From NCBI GenBank assembly GCA_963676845.2, contig CAXXKK010000033.1, positions 5,981-69,980 on the forward strand: 64,000 bases of DNA. Direction: 5' to 3'. The translations under genes were made by a program, and so were the position numbers. This DNA comes from G963662675 sp963676845 (GTDB lineage: Bacteria; Bacteroidota; Bacteroidia; Bacteroidales; Prolixibacteraceae). Positions 43,441 through 52,763 of the stretch are shown piece by piece. The notes under the pieces were generated by a model. It was not told the DNA's origin. It saw only the letters and a list, made by a program, of their open reading frames with translations, and made no database searches. The first letter of the stretch is position 1. The number at the start of each line of letters is the position of its first letter.

Positions 43441-46035
43441 ATGATGAACTTTAACAATTTTACAATTAAGTCTCAGGAAGCATTGCAACATGCTTTTGAA
43501 ATTGCCCAGGGAAAACAACAGCAGGCAATTGAGACCGGGCATGTCCTTAAAGGATTATTACATTCTGCTGAGAATGTAACTGGCTTTTTATTGAAAAAGC
43601 TGGGGGTAAACATGCCTGTATTTAACCAGGCCCTCGATAAAATTGTTGATTCATATCCAAAAGTTAGCGGGGGAGAACAGTACTTATCAACTACGGCCAA
43701 TAAAGCGCTTCAAAAGTCGCTCGATATTTCCCGGAAGATGGGGGATCAGTTTGTGTCGGTTGAGCATATTCTGCTTGGTTTGCTTGAGACAGGCGATACC
43801 ACTTCAACTTTTATGAAGGACAATGGCCTGAATAAAAAAGACATGGAAGCAGCCATTGCCGAATTGCGTAAAGGAGCAAAGGTTGAAAGCCAGACAGCAG
43901 AAGATCAGTTTAATTCATTGAACCGCTTTGCCATCAATTTAAATGAAATGGCACGAAACGGGAAGCTCGATCCGGTGATTGGCCGTGATGATGAAATACG
44001 TCGTATTCTTCAGATTTTATCAAGAAGAACCAAAAATAATCCGGTGCTTATTGGTGAACCCGGAACAGGAAAAACAGCCATTGCCGAAGGTTTGGCGCAT
44101 CGTATTGTTCGTGGTGACGTACCCGAAAACCTGAAATCGAAGCAGCTGTTTTCACTGGACATGGGTGCATTAGTGGCCGGAGCAAAATACAAAGGTGAGT
44201 TTGAAGAACGCTTAAAAGCTGTCGTAAACGAAGTGATTAAATCGGATGGTGAAGTTATTCTGTTTATTGATGAAATTCATACCCTTGTGGGTGCAGGAAA
44301 AGGCGAAGGTGCTATGGATGCAGCCAATATTTTGAAACCCGCTTTGGCTCGTGGTGAGCTGCGTTCCATTGGTGCAACAACTTTGGATGAGTACCAAAAG
44401 TACTTTGAGAAAGACAAAGCTTTGGAGCGTCGTTTCCAGATTGTAATGGTGAATGAGCCGGATGAGCTAAGTGCCATTTCCATTTTAAGGGGATTGAAGG
44501 AACGCTATGAAAATCACCATAAAGTTCGGATTAAAGACAATGCGTTGATTGCCGCAGTAGAGCTGTCAAGTCGATATATTTCAGATCGTTTCTTACCGGA
44601 TAAAGCCATTGACCTGATGGATGAAGCGGCAGCTAAGTTGCGCTTGGAGATGGATTCGCTACCAGAAGAGTTGGATGAAATCGAACGAAAAATTAAGCAG
44701 TTGGAAATTGAGCGTGAAGCTATTAAGCGTGAGAAAGATAAGGCGAAGCTGGCAAGCTTAAATGAAGAGATTGCTAACCTTAAAGAAGATCAGTCTCGTT
44801 ATCGCGGACAGTGGGATATGGAGAAATCTCTGATTGACGGTATTCAGCAGAATAAAAGTCAGATTGAAGAGTTGAAGCTGGAAGCTGACCAGGCCGAGCG
44901 ATCTGGTGATTATGGACGTGTCGCTGAAATCCGCTATGGAAAGGTGAAAGAAGCAGAGGAAGAGATTGTTCGCCTTCAAACTGAATTGCAGCAAATTCAG
45001 GCAGATTCGCTGATCAAAGAGGAAGTAGATTCGGAAGATATTGCTGAGGTTGTTGCCCGCTGGACCGGAATACCAGTATCGAAGATGATGCAGAGCGAAA
45101 GAGAGAAACTTCTTCACCTGGAAGATGAATTACACAAACGTGTAGTTGGTCAGGATGAAGCGATACTTGCCGTGGCTGATGCGGTTCGTCGTAGTCGTGC
45201 CGGCTTGCAGGATGAGAAACGACCTATTGGCTCATTCATCTTTTTAGGAACGACAGGGGTTGGAAAAACAGAGCTTGCAAAAGCTTTGGCAGAATACCTG
45301 TTTGATGACGAAAACATGATGACCCGTATTGACATGTCTGAATATCAGGAAAAGTTTTCGGTTACCCGTTTAATTGGATCGCCTCCGGGATATGTGGGTT
45401 ATGATGAAGGCGGTCAGTTAACAGAAGCTGTGCGTCGTAAACCGTATTCTGTGGTGTTGTTTGATGAGATTGAAAAAGCCCATCCCGATGTGTTTAACGT
45501 GTTGTTACAAGTGCTTGATGACGGACGTTTAACCGATAATAAGGGTAGAGTGGTGAATTTCAAAAATACGATTATCATCATGACTTCAAACCTGGGATCG
45601 CAGTTGATTCAGGAAGGCTTTGAGCACATGAACGAGACGAATAGTGCTGAAGTCTTTGAACAAACCCGAAGTGCAATTTTCGAACTGCTAAGAAAGACCA
45701 TTCGCCCGGAATTCCTGAACAGGATTGATGAAACCATCATGTTTACTCCACTGCGAAGGGACGACATCAAGCAGATTGTTCGCATTCAGCTGAAGCGAAT
45801 CATGAAGCGTCTGGGAAATCAGAACCTGAACGTGGAAATGACAGATAAAGCTATGGATTGGGTGGCAAATGTAGGTTATGATCCTCAGTATGGGGCACGG
45901 CCTATAAACCGGATTCTTCAAAAATATGTATTGAACGAATTGTCCAAAAAAATATTGGCCGGTGATGTGTCGGTTGAACAAGCCATCCAGATTGATATTG
46001 AAGATGATGAACTTGTTTTTAAAACCAAGGACTAA
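43441..46035 (+). CDS. clpB: ATP-dependent disaggregase ClpB
   Basis: An 864-residue AAA+ chaperone that rescues aggregated proteins with DnaK. The N-terminal Clp_N repeats occupy 1-145. The first ATPase domain has Walker A GEPGTGKT (K211) and LFIDEIHTL. The coiled-coil middle domain (about 405-525) distinguishes ClpB from ClpA/C. The second ATPase has GTTGVGKTE (about 604-611) and VVLFDEIEKAH. The C-terminal domain ends in VEQAIQIDIEDDELVF. Length and domains are standard. A terminator follows. Confidence 0.98.
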   Translation: MMNFNNFTIKSQEALQHAFEIAQGKQQQAIETGHVLKGLLHSAENVTGFLLKKLGVNMPVFNQALDKIVDSYPKVSGGEQYLSTTANKALQKSLDISRKMGDQFVSVEHILLGLLETGDTTSTFMKDNGLNKKDMEAAIAELRKGAKVESQTAEDQFNSLNRFAINLNEMARNGKLDPVIGRDDEIRRILQILSRRTKNNPVLIGEPGTGKTAIAEGLAHRIVRGDVPENLKSKQLFSLDMGALVAGAKYKGEFEERLKAVVNEVIKSDGEVILFIDEIHTLVGAGKGEGAMDAANILKPALARGELRSIGATTLDEYQKYFEKDKALERRFQIVMVNEPDELSAISILRGLKERYENHHKVRIKDNALIAAVELSSRYISDRFLPDKAIDLMDEAAAKLRLEMDSLPEELDEIERKIKQLEIEREAIKREKDKAKLASLNEEIANLKEDQSRYRGQWDMEKSLIDGIQQNKSQIEELKLEADQAERSGDYGRVAEIRYGKVKEAEEEIVRLQTELQQIQADSLIKEEVDSEDIAEVVARWTGIPVSKMMQSEREKLLHLEDELHKRVVGQDEAILAVADAVRRSRAGLQDEKRPIGSFIFLGTTGVGKTELAKALAEYLFDDENMMTRIDMSEYQEKFSVTRLIGSPPGYVGYDEGGQLTEAVRRKPYSVVLFDEIEKAHPDVFNVLLQVLDDGRLTDNKGRVVNFKNTIIIMTSNLGSQLIQEGFEHMNETNSAEVFEQTRSAIFELLRKTIRPEFLNRIDETIMFTPLRRDDIKQIVRIQLKRIMKRLGNQNLNVEMTDKAMDWVANVGYDPQYGARPINRILQKYVLNELSKKILAGDVSVEQAIQIDIEDDELVFKTKD

Positions 46036-46077
46036 GCAGTTGCTTTAAAATCAGTTTTAAAATATCACTATATTTGA

Positions 46078-46106
46078 AGCCCCGTCAAAAAACGGGGCTT
46101 TTTTAT
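46078..46106 (+). terminator. Terminator of clpB
   Basis: AGCCCCGT (46078-46085) pairs with ACGGGGCT (46092-46099) and runs into T6. Confidence 0.92.
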
Positions 46107-46127
46107 TGATGACCTAAAACCTAAGGA

Positions 46128-47558
46128 ATGAGTCTGTCCAAAGACAAGAAATATCTTTTTATTTTTATTGTAGTTGCAATTCTTTGGCGTTTAGCCAGTT
46201 TCTTTCCAAGTGTGCTTGACCATGATGAGTCAACTTATCTAATAATGGGAAGGGATATTTTGCAGGGGAAAGCTTTATACGTTGATGTTATTGATAGTAA
46301 GCCTGCGGGGATATTTTTAATTTTTACATTTCTACAATTTGTTTTTGGATATTCTATTTTTTTAAAGAGATTGTTTGTTGCTATTCTTGTTGGACTTACA
46401 GCATATTTTCTAAAAAAGGCATCGTTTAAGCTTTTTAAGAATGACAGAGTTGCAATAGCAACAGGGTTCATTTATATTTTTTATACATCCTTGTGGAGCC
46501 GAATAGGGTTGTCTCCAAATACGGAGGTACTTTTCAACTTTTTTACTGCTTCATCTTTGCTTCTGTTTTTTAATAAAACGACTTTAAATTATTGGTTTGC
46601 CGGGCTTTTACTGGGGCTGGGATTTATAATTCAATATATGGTTTTGCTGGATTTTGTGGCGCTTTCATCCTTTATGTTATACCAGGAGTTGAAGCGGAAC
46701 AATTGGGAAATTACACTGAAAGATTTCATCCCATATTTTTTGTCGGGAATAGGATTTATGCTTCCATTTGGTTTATTGAACCTCTATTTTTATTTGGGTG
46801 ATCATTTTGAAGCATTTCGGTTTATTACCTACGAATTTCCAATGAGATATACATCTGATGGTGAATTCATGAATTTTTTATCTCTGATGCTTGATTATAT
46901 TGCAAGATTCTTACCTGTTTCTTTTTTATTGTTTTACGTATTGTTCTCCAAAAAGACATTGCTGAAAGGATGGCAAAAGCATTTTTTGATATACTGGATG
47001 ATTGCAGTTTTGATAGCTGTTTATTTGCCGGGAAAAGGTTTTGGACATTATGCTGTTCAGTTAATGATTCCGTCCAGTATTATTGTTGGTTTGGCATTTC
47101 ATGTTGATTTTAAGTTCGATAAGATTTCCGCAAAAATCTACAGAGGAAAAGGAGCAACAACTTTGCTTATTGTGTTTTTGATTGTTCTGCAGTTGATTAG
47201 TATAATTGGGAAAATTACAACTGATGAACGACCAAGGGATATTGCGAAATATTTGAAGGAGCATATGGACGACGATGATTTTGTATATATGTCAAATTCT
47301 CATCATATTGTATACTATTTACTTAGGCAGGAATGTCCAACTCCATATGTGCATTCTTCCATATTGAGCAGATCTGACCATTGTTATGCTTTCAATGTTG
47401 ATCCGGAGCAGGAAGTTAAACGAATTATTGACGAAAAACCGGCATATATTGTTATAAAACAGCCATTTGAAATTGTTAAAAATGCAATTGCCGATGAATA
47501 TGAACTGGAAACGACTTTTGAGGATGATTTAATGCAGGTTTATCGTCGGAAAGATTAA
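46128..47558 (+). CDS. GT39-like membrane glycosyltransferase
   Basis: A 476-residue integral membrane protein with about ten helices. The first periplasmic loop has VLDHDESTYLIMGRDILQGKALYVDVIDSKPAG, the DE-containing catalytic loop of ArnT/PMT-type (GT-C) glycosyltransferases that use polyprenyl-phosphate sugars. A short periplasmic domain ends the protein. The sugar and acceptor are unknown. Its stop is adjacent to that of the convergent epimerase gene. Confidence 0.82.
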   Translation: MSLSKDKKYLFIFIVVAILWRLASFFPSVLDHDESTYLIMGRDILQGKALYVDVIDSKPAGIFLIFTFLQFVFGYSIFLKRLFVAILVGLTAYFLKKASFKLFKNDRVAIATGFIYIFYTSLWSRIGLSPNTEVLFNFFTASSLLLFFNKTTLNYWFAGLLLGLGFIIQYMVLLDFVALSSFMLYQELKRNNWEITLKDFIPYFLSGIGFMLPFGLLNLYFYLGDHFEAFRFITYEFPMRYTSDGEFMNFLSLMLDYIARFLPVSFLLFYVLFSKKTLLKGWQKHFLIYWMIAVLIAVYLPGKGFGHYAVQLMIPSSIIVGLAFHVDFKFDKISAKIYRGKGATTLLIVFLIVLQLISIIGKITTDERPRDIAKYLKEHMDDDDFVYMSNSHHIVYYLLRQECPTPYVHSSILSRSDHCYAFNVDPEQEVKRIIDEKPAYIVIKQPFEIVKNAIADEYELETTFEDDLMQVYRRKD

Positions 47559-48428
47559 TTATTCTCTTTCTCCACAAATTTCAGAAAAGCACGCTTTTAT
47601 TGTAGGGTATTTAAATTGAAAATTGCTTTCAATTAAGCGCTTGGGGTGAACAATTGGATTATCTAACATTAGACTTGCTGCTTTCCCGAAAAGCATTTTA
47701 AGAGCAAAAGCAGGTGTGCTAATAAAAGCAGGTTTATTTAATGTTTTCGCTAAAGCTTTTGTGAATTCAGCATTTGTAATGTGTTGTGGTGTAACCAGGT
47801 TGTAAGTACCTTCAAATGCAGGTTCGTTAATGCTGGCATTAAATGCAGAAATTAAGTCCTCAATATGAATGTATGGGAATGCTTGTTTGCCATTGCCAAT
47901 ATTTCCGCCAACCCCAAGTTTGAATACAGGAAGTATCTTTTTTATAGTCTGGGATTCTTTTCCAAGTACTACTCCCAGCCTGAAAATTACCCTTCTGATT
48001 CCTGTTGCTAAATCATCAGAAGCTTTTTCCCAGTCTTGAACAACCTGCCCAACAAACTCATTGTTAAAATCGGTGCTGTTTTCATTGTGCACTATTCCAT
48101 TTTTATAAATCCCAACAGCCGAGGCTGAAATAAAAACCTTGGGTTTTGACTGTTTGGGTAAAATATTGATAGCTGCAATTAGGTTTTTTGTTGTTTGAAC
48201 CCTGCTTTGATAAATTAAGTCCTTTTTAGCCGGAGTCCATCTTTGCAAAATCGGTGCACCTGCCAGATTAATAACAGCATCTGTTTTTACAAGATATTCT
48301 GCCAGATCATCTGTATTACCATAAAGAAGCTTTCGGCTAACTGGTTTTACATGATGACCATTTTCCTGCAAGAAAGAAGTCAATTTTTTGCCGATATATC
48401 CATTTGAACCTGTAACTGCTATAATCAT
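47559..48428 (-). CDS. TIGR01777-family NAD-dependent epimerase-like protein
   Basis: A 289-residue short-chain dehydrogenase-like protein (the YfcH/SULA group). The NAD(P) loop is GSNGYIG (7-13). INLAGAPILQRWTPAKKDLIYQSR and SASAVGIYKN are typical of TIGR01777, and a DUF1731 domain (NKPAFISTPAFALKMLFGKAASLMLDNP) ends the protein. The substrate is unknown. The gene diverges from the penicillin-binding protein gene. Confidence 0.9.
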   Translation of the reverse strand: MIIAVTGSNGYIGKKLTSFLQENGHHVKPVSRKLLYGNTDDLAEYLVKTDAVINLAGAPILQRWTPAKKDLIYQSRVQTTKNLIAAINILPKQSKPKVFISASAVGIYKNGIVHNENSTDFNNEFVGQVVQDWEKASDDLATGIRRVIFRLGVVLGKESQTIKKILPVFKLGVGGNIGNGKQAFPYIHIEDLISAFNASINEPAFEGTYNLVTPQHITNAEFTKALAKTLNKPAFISTPAFALKMLFGKAASLMLDNPIVHPKRLIESNFQFKYPTIKACFSEICGERE

Positions 48429-48527
48429 AACTTGTTGGGTCTTTCTATATTAATATTAGACAATTATTTCTTTTAAAAGTTTTTCCACATTCGGAAAATC
48501 AGATGAACTAATTCCCGTTATTATATT

Positions 48528-48535
48528 TAGTTTTG
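48528..48535 (+). promoter_or_regulatory. Promoter -7 element of the PBP1A gene
   Basis: TAGTTTTG matches TAnnTTTG 17 bp before the ATG at 48553. No clear -33 element is seen. Confidence 0.45.
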
Positions 48536-48552
48536 AAAGAAATTTGATTTTT

Positions 48553-50943
48553 ATGGCAGCTGCAAAAAGCTCTAAGAAGAAGACTACAACTAAGAAAAAG
48601 CCTACGAAGAGGAAAAAGAAAAAGTCAGGTTCAAAACGATTTTGGCTTATCCTTTTTAATTTATTTTTAATAGGTCTTATTTTCTTTTCAATATTCTTTT
48701 TTACAGTTTACCTTGGTTTTTTAGGAAACGTTCCTACTCGGTCACAACTTCACGATATAAAAAATGCACAGGCAACAGAAGTGCTTTCTGCTGATGGCAA
48801 ATTATTGGGCAGGTATTACCTGGAAAACAGAAGTGATGTTAGTTATGATGAAATTTCGCCCAATGTAATTCATGCTTTGGTTGCTACAGAGGATTCCCGA
48901 TTTTATGAGCACCGGGGAATTGATGAAATAGCTCTTTTACGGGTTTTATTTAAATCAGTATTGCTCCGCAATAGTAGTGCCGGAGGAGGTAGTACTTTAA
49001 GTCAGCAGTTAGCTAAGAACTTATTTCCTCGTGAAGATTTATGGGTTTTCTCCATGCCGGTTAATAAACTTCGGGAAGCAATTATCGCCTATAGGCTGGA
49101 GCGGATTTATTCGAAGGATGAAATCCTGACCTTATATTTAAATACAGTTCCTTTTGGTGAGAATATTTTTGGTATTGAATTGGCGGCAGAGCGGTTTTTT
49201 AACAAGAAGCCCAAAAATCTGACCGTTGATGAGTCGGCTGTTTTAATTGGTATGTTGAAAGCCAATAATTCATACAACCCTCGATTGCATCCGGAACGTT
49301 CTTTGGAACGTCGCAATGTGGTCATTGGGCAAATGGTAAAGTATGAATATTTAAGCGAAGAAGAAGGAGGAACATTTAAAGCAAAACCATTGGGGCTTGA
49401 TTATCGGGTTGTGTCATATAATGAAGGACCTGCGCCTTACTTTTTGGAAATGCTTGAACCTGAATTGCAGGAATGGTGCAATGAACATACGAAGCCAAAC
49501 GGTGATCCCTATAATCTTTATACCGACGGATTAGTTGTTGAGACTACTCTGAATTACGATTTTCAGACTTATGCACAGCAATCGGTAAAAGAGTACATGG
49601 CTAATCTGCAAAAGGTTTTTGATTCACATTGGAGTGGAAGGGAACCATGGGAAAATAATTCGTCCATATTGCAGCGGGCTATAAGACAAAGCGACCGTTA
49701 TCGTAAAATGTCTGCAAATGGAAAAACAGAAGATGAAATTACTGCTGCATTCAATCAAAAAGTAGAAACATCTCTGTTTACCTGGAACGGAGTTAAACAG
49801 GTTGAAACGACTCCGTTGGATTCACTGAAGCATTATTTAAAGATGCTTAATGCCGGATTTATTGCTGTTGAACCTCAATCGGGAGAACTAAAAGCCTGGG
49901 TGGGTGGAATCAATTTTCGATATTTTCAGTACGACCATGTAAATGCAGCAAGACAGTCTGGATCAACATTTAAGCCTTTCGTTTATTTATCTGCATTGGA
50001 AAACGGGTTAAGTCCTTATGATTATTATTCAAACGAGAAGAAAGTATATAAAGATTACCAGAATTGGTCTCCCCGAAATTCGCATGACGACTATGAAGGC
50101 TATTATTCCATGGAAGGAGCTTTAGCTGAATCTATAAATACCGTGGCTGTTGATGTTCTGATGCAAACCGGAGTTGATCAGGTTATTGAAACAGCAGAGA
50201 ATTTAGGGATTAACAGTGATCTGGCAGAATATCCATCTCTGGCATTGGGGGTATCTTCAATTAGTTTAAAGGAGATGGTAACTGCATATTCTACAATTTT
50301 GAATGAGGGAAAATATCTGGAGCCAAATTATCTGATTTCTATTAAGGATAGTCAAGGTAGTTTGTTGGCTGATTTTAAAACGCCAACAATGCGAAATACC
50401 GGGCTTAATGAAGAGAATTGCCGGATTTTAGTGCATATGCTTGAATCTGTAATAGATGAAGGAACCGGTAAAGCTATTCGGTCAACCTATGGTATTTCAG
50501 GTGATTTTGCAGGGAAAACAGGAACTACTCAGGATCAGTCTGATGGATGGTTTATTGGAATGAGTCCAGACTTGGTAGCAGGGTGTTGGGTTGGTGCTGA
50601 TGATCCCGGGATTCATTTCAGGACGATAACCTATGGGCAGGGAGCATATATGGCATTGCCTATTGTCGGTAAATTCTTTCATAAAATATATCGTGATTCC
50701 CGTTATTCAGACATGAGGTATTCAACATTTAAACAACCATCATCTGGTGTTTTAGCTAAACTTGAAATACCTTCTCACATAAATAAACTTACTGAAAAGC
50801 CGGAAGAACAAGGATTCTGGGAATCTATATTTGGAGGAAAGGACCCGACTACTGTAGATGAGCAGAAACCAGTTGAAGAAGATGAAGAGCAAAAACCGAA
50901 AATTTGGGAAACAATTAAAAATATTTTCAAAAAGAAAAAATAG
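48553..50943 (+). CDS. Penicillin-binding protein 1A (bifunctional)
   Basis: A 796-residue class A PBP that polymerises and crosslinks peptidoglycan. A lysine-rich cytoplasmic tail (about 5-28) precedes one membrane helix (about 30-57). The GT51 transglycosylase domain has ATEDSRFYEHRG (catalytic Glu about 113) and GGSTLSQQLAKNL. The transpeptidase has the active-site S471 in SGSTFKP, then SINTVA and the KTGTT motif in GDFAGKTGTTQDQSDGW. The C-terminus is a charged tail. The ATG at 48553 is preferred over an in-frame TTG three codons earlier. Two CLC genes follow after 41 bp. Confidence 0.95.
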   Translation: MAAAKSSKKKTTTKKKPTKRKKKKSGSKRFWLILFNLFLIGLIFFSIFFFTVYLGFLGNVPTRSQLHDIKNAQATEVLSADGKLLGRYYLENRSDVSYDEISPNVIHALVATEDSRFYEHRGIDEIALLRVLFKSVLLRNSSAGGGSTLSQQLAKNLFPREDLWVFSMPVNKLREAIIAYRLERIYSKDEILTLYLNTVPFGENIFGIELAAERFFNKKPKNLTVDESAVLIGMLKANNSYNPRLHPERSLERRNVVIGQMVKYEYLSEEEGGTFKAKPLGLDYRVVSYNEGPAPYFLEMLEPELQEWCNEHTKPNGDPYNLYTDGLVVETTLNYDFQTYAQQSVKEYMANLQKVFDSHWSGREPWENNSSILQRAIRQSDRYRKMSANGKTEDEITAAFNQKVETSLFTWNGVKQVETTPLDSLKHYLKMLNAGFIAVEPQSGELKAWVGGINFRYFQYDHVNAARQSGSTFKPFVYLSALENGLSPYDYYSNEKKVYKDYQNWSPRNSHDDYEGYYSMEGALAESINTVAVDVLMQTGVDQVIETAENLGINSDLAEYPSLALGVSSISLKEMVTAYSTILNEGKYLEPNYLISIKDSQGSLLADFKTPTMRNTGLNEENCRILVHMLESVIDEGTGKAIRSTYGISGDFAGKTGTTQDQSDGWFIGMSPDLVAGCWVGADDPGIHFRTITYGQGAYMALPIVGKFFHKIYRDSRYSDMRYSTFKQPSSGVLAKLEIPSHINKLTEKPEEQGFWESIFGGKDPTTVDEQKPVEEDEEQKPKIWETIKNIFKKKK

Positions 50944-50984
50944 AATCTTAACTTATTTTTTCTTCATTTCCTTAAATTAGCTTC

Positions 50985-52763
50985 ATGCAGAAAAGAGCTC
51001 CTTTAATTGTTCGGTTTCATCGCTGGCGTTTGCGAAATATTAGTGAGCGTAGGTTTGTTGTTATTTTAAGTGTTTTCATTGGTTTAATAGTTGGGATGGC
51101 TGCAACAGTAATTAAAAATTCTGTTTGGCTGGCACAGGATCTACTCGAAAGCTTTACGACTCAAGATAACTCAAACTACATTTATGTTATTCTTCCTTTT
51201 ATTGGAATTTCACTTGTTATTCTGTTTGTGAAGTTTGTTATAAAAAGTCCTGTTCGTCATGGTATTCCCAATGTATTACACAGTATTTCGGAAAGAGAAG
51301 GAGAGTTAAGCCGTCACAATCTTTTTTCATCCATTGTTACCAGTACTCTAACCGTTGGTTTTGGAGGTTCTGTTGGTTTGGAAGGACCTACTGTTGCAAC
51401 CGGTGCCGCCTATGGCTCCTGGATGTCAAAGGTATTCAGGTTAAATTATAAGTATACGATTCTAATGCTATCCTGCTCTTGTGCAGCAGCGATGGCTGCA
51501 ATCTTTAAAGCTCCAATTGCTGCTATTGTTTTTGCTGTTGAAGTTATAATGATAGAGCTGACCACATTTTCGTTAGTTCCTCTTTTGTTGTCTTCGTCAT
51601 CTGCGGTGGTGACTTCTTACTTTTTTATGGGGCAGGATGTTCTTTATCCTTTCTCTGTTGAAAATACTTTTGTTATTGAAGATCTTCCATTTTATATCTT
51701 ATTAGGAATTGTAGCAGGTTTGGTTTCAGCATATTTTACTAAAGTTTACATCTATATTTCGGCCATTTTCGAGAAGATAAAAAGTTTATGGACACGCCTT
51801 ATGTTGGGTGGTTTGACTTTAGGTGTATTGGTTTTCCTTTTCCCTGCATTATATGGTGAGGGATATGAAGCTATAAATCTTTGCCTTGAAGGTGATACCG
51901 AATATCTTTTTAATAATTCAATTTTTTATGGATTGGAAGATAACTTTTGGGTGATGTTGGCTTTGATGATCACTATCATTCTTTTAAAGATTGTTGCTAC
52001 ATCTCTTACGTTTGGAAGTGGAGGAGTTGGAGGTGTTTTTGCTCCAACATTATTTACAGGAGTAAATACAGGGATGGTATTTGCTTTGTTGTTAAACCAG
52101 TTTGGCAGTTTTACAATTGACAAAAATAACTTCGCTTTGATTGGCATGTCCGGGCTTATTGCTGGGGTCCTTCAAGCTCCTCTTACGGGAATATTTCTTA
52201 TTGCTGACATCTCTGGCGGCTATCAATTGTTCGTTCCTCTTATGATTACAGCAACTTTTTCATATGTAACAGTGAAGGCATTTTCTCCTAATTCAGTATA
52301 TCACTTCCAGTTAGCTCAGCGTCGTGAGTTAATGACTCATGACAAAGACAAGAATGTGTTAAAAATGATGCGAGTTCGTAAGCTAGTTGAGACGGACTTT
52401 TTAACTTTGTCCCCTGAAGCTACACTTCGAGACTTAACAGAGGCTATTTCTGTAGCTCACCGCAATATTTTTCCTATTGTAGATGAAAATGGATATTTAA
52501 AGGGGATGGTAAAGATGGATGATATCCGTCACTTGATTTTTAAGCAGGAGTTATATGATACGCTTAAAGTAAGTAAGTTAATGTACCTTCCTGAGCATTT
52601 TATTTCTACACAAGATTCAATGGATATGGTGGTTGAGAAGTTTGAGAGTAGTGGCCGTTTTAACTTGGCTGTAATTGATGACGGTAAGTATATCGGATTC
52701 ATTTCCAGGGCAAGGGTGTTTTCATCGTACCGAAAAACAATGAGTCATTTCTCACATGATTAA
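50985..52763 (+). CDS. CLC-family chloride channel/antiporter with CBS pair, copy A
   Basis: A 592-residue protein. The CLC core (about 20-440) keeps GFGGSVGLEGPTVATG, with the gating glutamate E133 that makes proton-coupled antiport possible, and GGVGGVFAPTLFTG. The first filter motif is changed to RHGIPNV, from the usual GSGIP. Two CBS domains occupy about 465-585. The next gene is a paralogue overlapping by 8 bp, so the pair arose by tandem duplication and is co-translated. Confidence 0.9.
   Translation: MQKRAPLIVRFHRWRLRNISERRFVVILSVFIGLIVGMAATVIKNSVWLAQDLLESFTTQDNSNYIYVILPFIGISLVILFVKFVIKSPVRHGIPNVLHSISEREGELSRHNLFSSIVTSTLTVGFGGSVGLEGPTVATGAAYGSWMSKVFRLNYKYTILMLSCSCAAAMAAIFKAPIAAIVFAVEVIMIELTTFSLVPLLLSSSSAVVTSYFFMGQDVLYPFSVENTFVIEDLPFYILLGIVAGLVSAYFTKVYIYISAIFEKIKSLWTRLMLGGLTLGVLVFLFPALYGEGYEAINLCLEGDTEYLFNNSIFYGLEDNFWVMLALMITIILLKIVATSLTFGSGGVGGVFAPTLFTGVNTGMVFALLLNQFGSFTIDKNNFALIGMSGLIAGVLQAPLTGIFLIADISGGYQLFVPLMITATFSYVTVKAFSPNSVYHFQLAQRRELMTHDKDKNVLKMMRVRKLVETDFLTLSPEATLRDLTEAISVAHRNIFPIVDENGYLKGMVKMDDIRHLIFKQELYDTLKVSKLMYLPEHFISTQDSMDMVVEKFESSGRFNLAVIDDGKYIGFISRARVFSSYRKTMSHFSHD

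Noticed and set aside
43022..43542. Reading frames over phased array copy 2 and the clpB promoter
   Set aside because: They translate repeat and promoter sequence. The minus-strand frame also runs into the start of clpB.
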